The notes beneath the pieces were generated by a model. That model ran no database searches, was not told the DNA's origin, and was given only the letters and a program-made list of their open reading frames with translations. Below, in pieces: positions 61,941-64,000 of a DNA stretch of 64,000 nt (its first letter is position 1; every line of letters starts with the position of its first letter). The translations under genes were made by a program, and so were the position numbers. The stretch comes from Schleiferiaceae bacterium (lineage in GTDB: Bacteria > Bacteroidota > Bacteroidia > Flavobacteriales > Schleiferiaceae). The stretch is taken from NCBI GenBank assembly GCA_018402665.1, contig JAGYIN010000008.1:1-64000 (forward strand), written 5' to 3'.

Positions 61941-62653
61941 TGTCCGCTCCAAAGCGCATGATCGTTACCGGGGTCAGCTCGGGAATAGGATGGGCTATTG
62001 CAGCCGAAGCCTTGCGCTTAGGGTGGCACGTTGAGGGAATAGGACGAAACGCACCGGCCTTACTTACAGCGCATCCACGCGGTTCTTTCACCTCGTGTGA
62101 TTTGAGTGATAGAACAGCGGTAAACGACTTAACATTGACCACCGAGCAGTCCTATGAACTGACCGTATTAGTGAACAACGCAGGCACTTTGGGTCCGGTA
62201 AAACCGGCGAAAAAGGTGAGCTGGGCGGAAATTGATCATTGCATTACGTTGAACACGAGCAGTGCCATGCTATTGAGCGCCAAATTTCTAAGGGAGGTCG
62301 CTGGTGAGAAACAATTGTACTTTACAGGCTCCGGCGCTGCAGAGTTTGCCATTGAAGGTTGGAGTGCGTATTGTGCCTCAAAAGCAGCCGTGCACATGTA
62401 TGCGTCTGTACTCGCGAAAGAGCATCCCGAGCTCAGAATTCACGCTTTTAGACCGGGAAAAGTACATACGCCGATGCAGGCGGAGATTCGCGCTACTACC
62501 GCCGAAGATTTTCCGGGCGTTGGTCATTTTGTAGAAGAATTTGAATCAGGAAACCTTGTCCTTCCCGAAACGGTAGCGGCTTCTTTGCTGCACGTTATAG
62601 AACGAAAAGATGAAATCCCTGTTATTTTTAGTACCTCAAACTATACAGTATGA
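61940..62653 (+). CDS. Short-chain dehydrogenase/reductase
   Basis: A 237-residue SDR. The cofactor motif TGVSSGIGWAIA is near residue 13, NNAGTLG near 82, and the catalytic set is Ser in TGSGAAEF plus YCASKAA (Tyr, Lys) near 152. The pattern with an early NNAGTLGPV and late FRPGKVHTPMQ resembles sepiapterin-reductase-like SDRs. Substrate unknown. The ATG at 61940 overlaps the previous stop (TGATG). It overlaps the next lipoprotein gene by 4 bp. Confidence 0.88.
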   Translation: MSAPKRMIVTGVSSGIGWAIAAEALRLGWHVEGIGRNAPALLTAHPRGSFTSCDLSDRTAVNDLTLTTEQSYELTVLVNNAGTLGPVKPAKKVSWAEIDHCITLNTSSAMLLSAKFLREVAGEKQLYFTGSGAAEFAIEGWSAYCASKAAVHMYASVLAKEHPELRIHAFRPGKVHTPMQAEIRATTAEDFPGVGHFVEEFESGNLVLPETVAASLLHVIERKDEIPVIFSTSNYTV

Positions 62654-63141
62654 AAAAGACCCTTTTAACTTTGATCACCGCAGGCGCTTTATTCGCCGTT
62701 TCTTGTACCACAGACCCCGTTGCTACAGAAACCTTTATTCGTGAAGATGTGGTTGGGGAATGGACGGTAAATCAGGTCGCCTACAGCGGTGAAATGCCTA
62801 ATCCCATAAATCCATCGGCACTTATGCAGTTCAGCGGTATAGGAACCCAGCTGTATGGAAAAATCAACATTTACGAAATGCCGGATACCGGTAACTTGCA
62901 TGTAGACTTTGTAGCCAATCTAAACACGATTCAGGTTCCGGTTAGCTTGATCAGTGGTGGGACATGGTACCTTGAAAATAACGATAGTACGTTAGTCCTC
63001 GATAATGATAGCGTGAGCTATGCTTTTAAGATGATTAGTGGATTACCAACACAGCAGATTTGGCAGACGTCGTTCATGCAAATTCCTGCCGATAGCAGTT
63101 ATTGGGCGGATATCGACTTAGAATTGACCTTGATTAAATAA
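62650..63141 (+). CDS. Lipocalin-like lipoprotein, unknown function
   Basis: A 163-residue lipoprotein (GALFAVSC, Cys19). The mature start DVVGEWTVNQVAY resembles lipocalin-like domains (GxW near the N-terminus). The rest is strand-rich (GKINIYEMPDTGNLHVDFVAN) and Asp-rich turns. No ligand is inferred. It follows the SDR with an ATGA-type overlap and precedes trpS by 7 bp. Confidence 0.72.
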   Translation: MKKTLLTLITAGALFAVSCTTDPVATETFIREDVVGEWTVNQVAYSGEMPNPINPSALMQFSGIGTQLYGKINIYEMPDTGNLHVDFVANLNTIQVPVSLISGGTWYLENNDSTLVLDNDSVSYAFKMISGLPTQQIWQTSFMQIPADSSYWADIDLELTLIK

Positions 63142-63148
63142 GAAACGA

Positions 63149-64000
63149 ATGGCAAGAGTACTTACAGGTATTCAAAGTTCAGGACGCCAGCATCTAGGAA
63201 ACATTCTAGGTGCAATACGTCCGGCGATAGAAATGAGTAAAGACCCCAAAAACGAGGCGTTTTTATTTATAGCAGATTTGCACAGCTTGACCACGGTAAA
63301 GGACCCGGAACTGCGGAAGGAAAACCTTTTAGCTACTGCGGCCGCATGGCTTGCTTGTGGTCTAGATCCTGAGAAGGTGGTATTCTACGCGCAAAGCGAC
63401 TTACCCGAGTGTACGGAATTAACGTGGTACTTAAACTGCTTTACGCCGTACCCTATGCTTGCCAACGCCCATAGTTTTAAAGATAAAAGCGATAACCTCA
63501 GCGACGTGAATGCGGGGTTGTTTGATTATCCGGTTTTAATGGCGTCGGACATTTTATTGTACGATGCGGAATTGGTCCCTGTTGGGAAGGATCAGAAGCA
63601 ACACCTCGAAATCACACGCGATTTAGCCAGCAGTTTTAACCACCGTTATGGAGATACTTTTGTGGCTCCAGAGGCCCGTATTGCGGCATCTGTAATGACT
63701 ATTCCAGGCACAGACGGTCGTAAGATGAGCAAGAGCTACGGCAACGTTATTGATGTGTTTTTGCCCAAGAAGCAACTAAAGAAGCAGGTCATGGGTATTG
63801 TCACGGATTCGACGCCGCTTGAAGAGCCGAAAGACCCTGAGACGTGCCATGTATATGCCCTATATAAACTTTTAGCCGCTCCAGAACAGACGGAAGCATT
63901 GGCCGCGAAATACCGCGGAGGGAACTTTGGATACGGTCATGCGAAAACCGCACTTTTAGAGCTGATTCTAGAAGAATTTGCGGATGCGCGTGAGCGTTTC
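63149..64000 (+). CDS. trpS: Tryptophan-tRNA ligase, cut by the right window edge
   Basis: The first 284 codons are present and open to the window end. MARVLTGIQSSGRQHLGNIL has the class I HxGN (HIGH) motif, and MSKSYGN preceded by DGRK is the KMSKS motif near residue 193. Tryptophan-site segments YPMLANAHSF and MASDILLYDAE are visible. It charges tRNA-Trp. Reading is intact; only the C-terminal helical end is missing (family length about 325). Confidence 0.95.
   Translation, partial: MARVLTGIQSSGRQHLGNILGAIRPAIEMSKDPKNEAFLFIADLHSLTTVKDPELRKENLLATAAAWLACGLDPEKVVFYAQSDLPECTELTWYLNCFTPYPMLANAHSFKDKSDNLSDVNAGLFDYPVLMASDILLYDAELVPVGKDQKQHLEITRDLASSFNHRYGDTFVAPEARIAASVMTIPGTDGRKMSKSYGNVIDVFLPKKQLKKQVMGIVTDSTPLEEPKDPETCHVYALYKLLAAPEQTEALAAKYRGGNFGYGHAKTALLELILEEFADARERF

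Noticed and set aside
1-64000. CRISPR arrays, insertion sequences, prophage or integron parts
   Set aside because: No regularly spaced repeats, transposase, integrase or phage genes were seen in reading the window.

Overview
The window is chromosomal DNA from a member of the Bacteroidota, most likely a flavobacterium-like lineage (Flavobacteriales; the family is a guess). The evidence is lineage-specific genes: a SprE/PorW-type gliding and type IX secretion lipoprotein, an IPExxxVDY-family protein between rnc and pyk, a DUF5777 barrel, a GSCFA protein and a DUF4175 protein. Shine-Dalgarno sites are lacking, and several intergenic regions carry promoter elements of the Bacteroidota form TAnnTTTG. 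Sampled blocks are about 43-49% GC. The gene set is almost entirely core metabolism, with no insertion sequence, prophage, integrase or CRISPR array seen.

Left part (1-25 kb): a metal-uptake operon runs off the left edge (MntR/DtxR-type regulator, TroA-type binding protein, start of an ABC ATPase), with a candidate operator lying on the regulator's own -7 element. Then come lpxH and a small envelope protein, superoxide dismutase, an AddA-like helicase-nuclease, and a four-gene envelope operon of two haem-motif lipoproteins, a YceI protein and a DUF5777 barrel. A minus-strand block follows: M28 peptidase, DUF819, hydrolase, crotonase, an NtrY-like kinase and a 59-residue HTH protein. Next is a long minus-strand block sprE - bactofilin - atpZ - DUF6168 - atpB-E-F-H-A-G; the catalytic beta and epsilon genes are not here. 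A divergent M23 peptidase adjoins sprE.

Middle (25-43 kb): rnhA, purN, acpP-fabF-rnc-IPExxxVDY-pyk, a pterin carbinolamine dehydratase, pheS, two tandem related lipoproteins, cvpA, pgk, holB, a methyltransferase, mnmG, ybeY and a large DUF4175 membrane protein. Two near-perfect parS (ParB-binding) palindromes lie at 36932 and 40839. A very AT-rich 403-bp intergenic region with DnaA-box-like sites lies at 42774-43176. Hand counts of G and C shift in the direction expected at an origin. Together these make this the likely chromosomal replication origin region, which is the main discovery of the window.

Right part (43-64 kb): a NUDIX protein, GSCFA protein and ALDH7-type dehydrogenase; a second metal-transport gene set (TroA-type protein plus two permeases, no ATPase) in which the first permease carries a fused DtxR/MntR-like domain with its metal ligands retained; phenylacetyl-CoA epoxidase genes paaABC divergent from paaE, without paaD; an M1 peptidase; an MBL hydrolase; gapN; a hairpin-rich spacer; tRNA-Cys; folB; gltX; bacilliredoxin; a cystathionine gamma-synthase/lyase family enzyme; a TrkA-type protein; an SDR; a lipocalin-like lipoprotein; and the first 284 codons of trpS, cut by the right edge.
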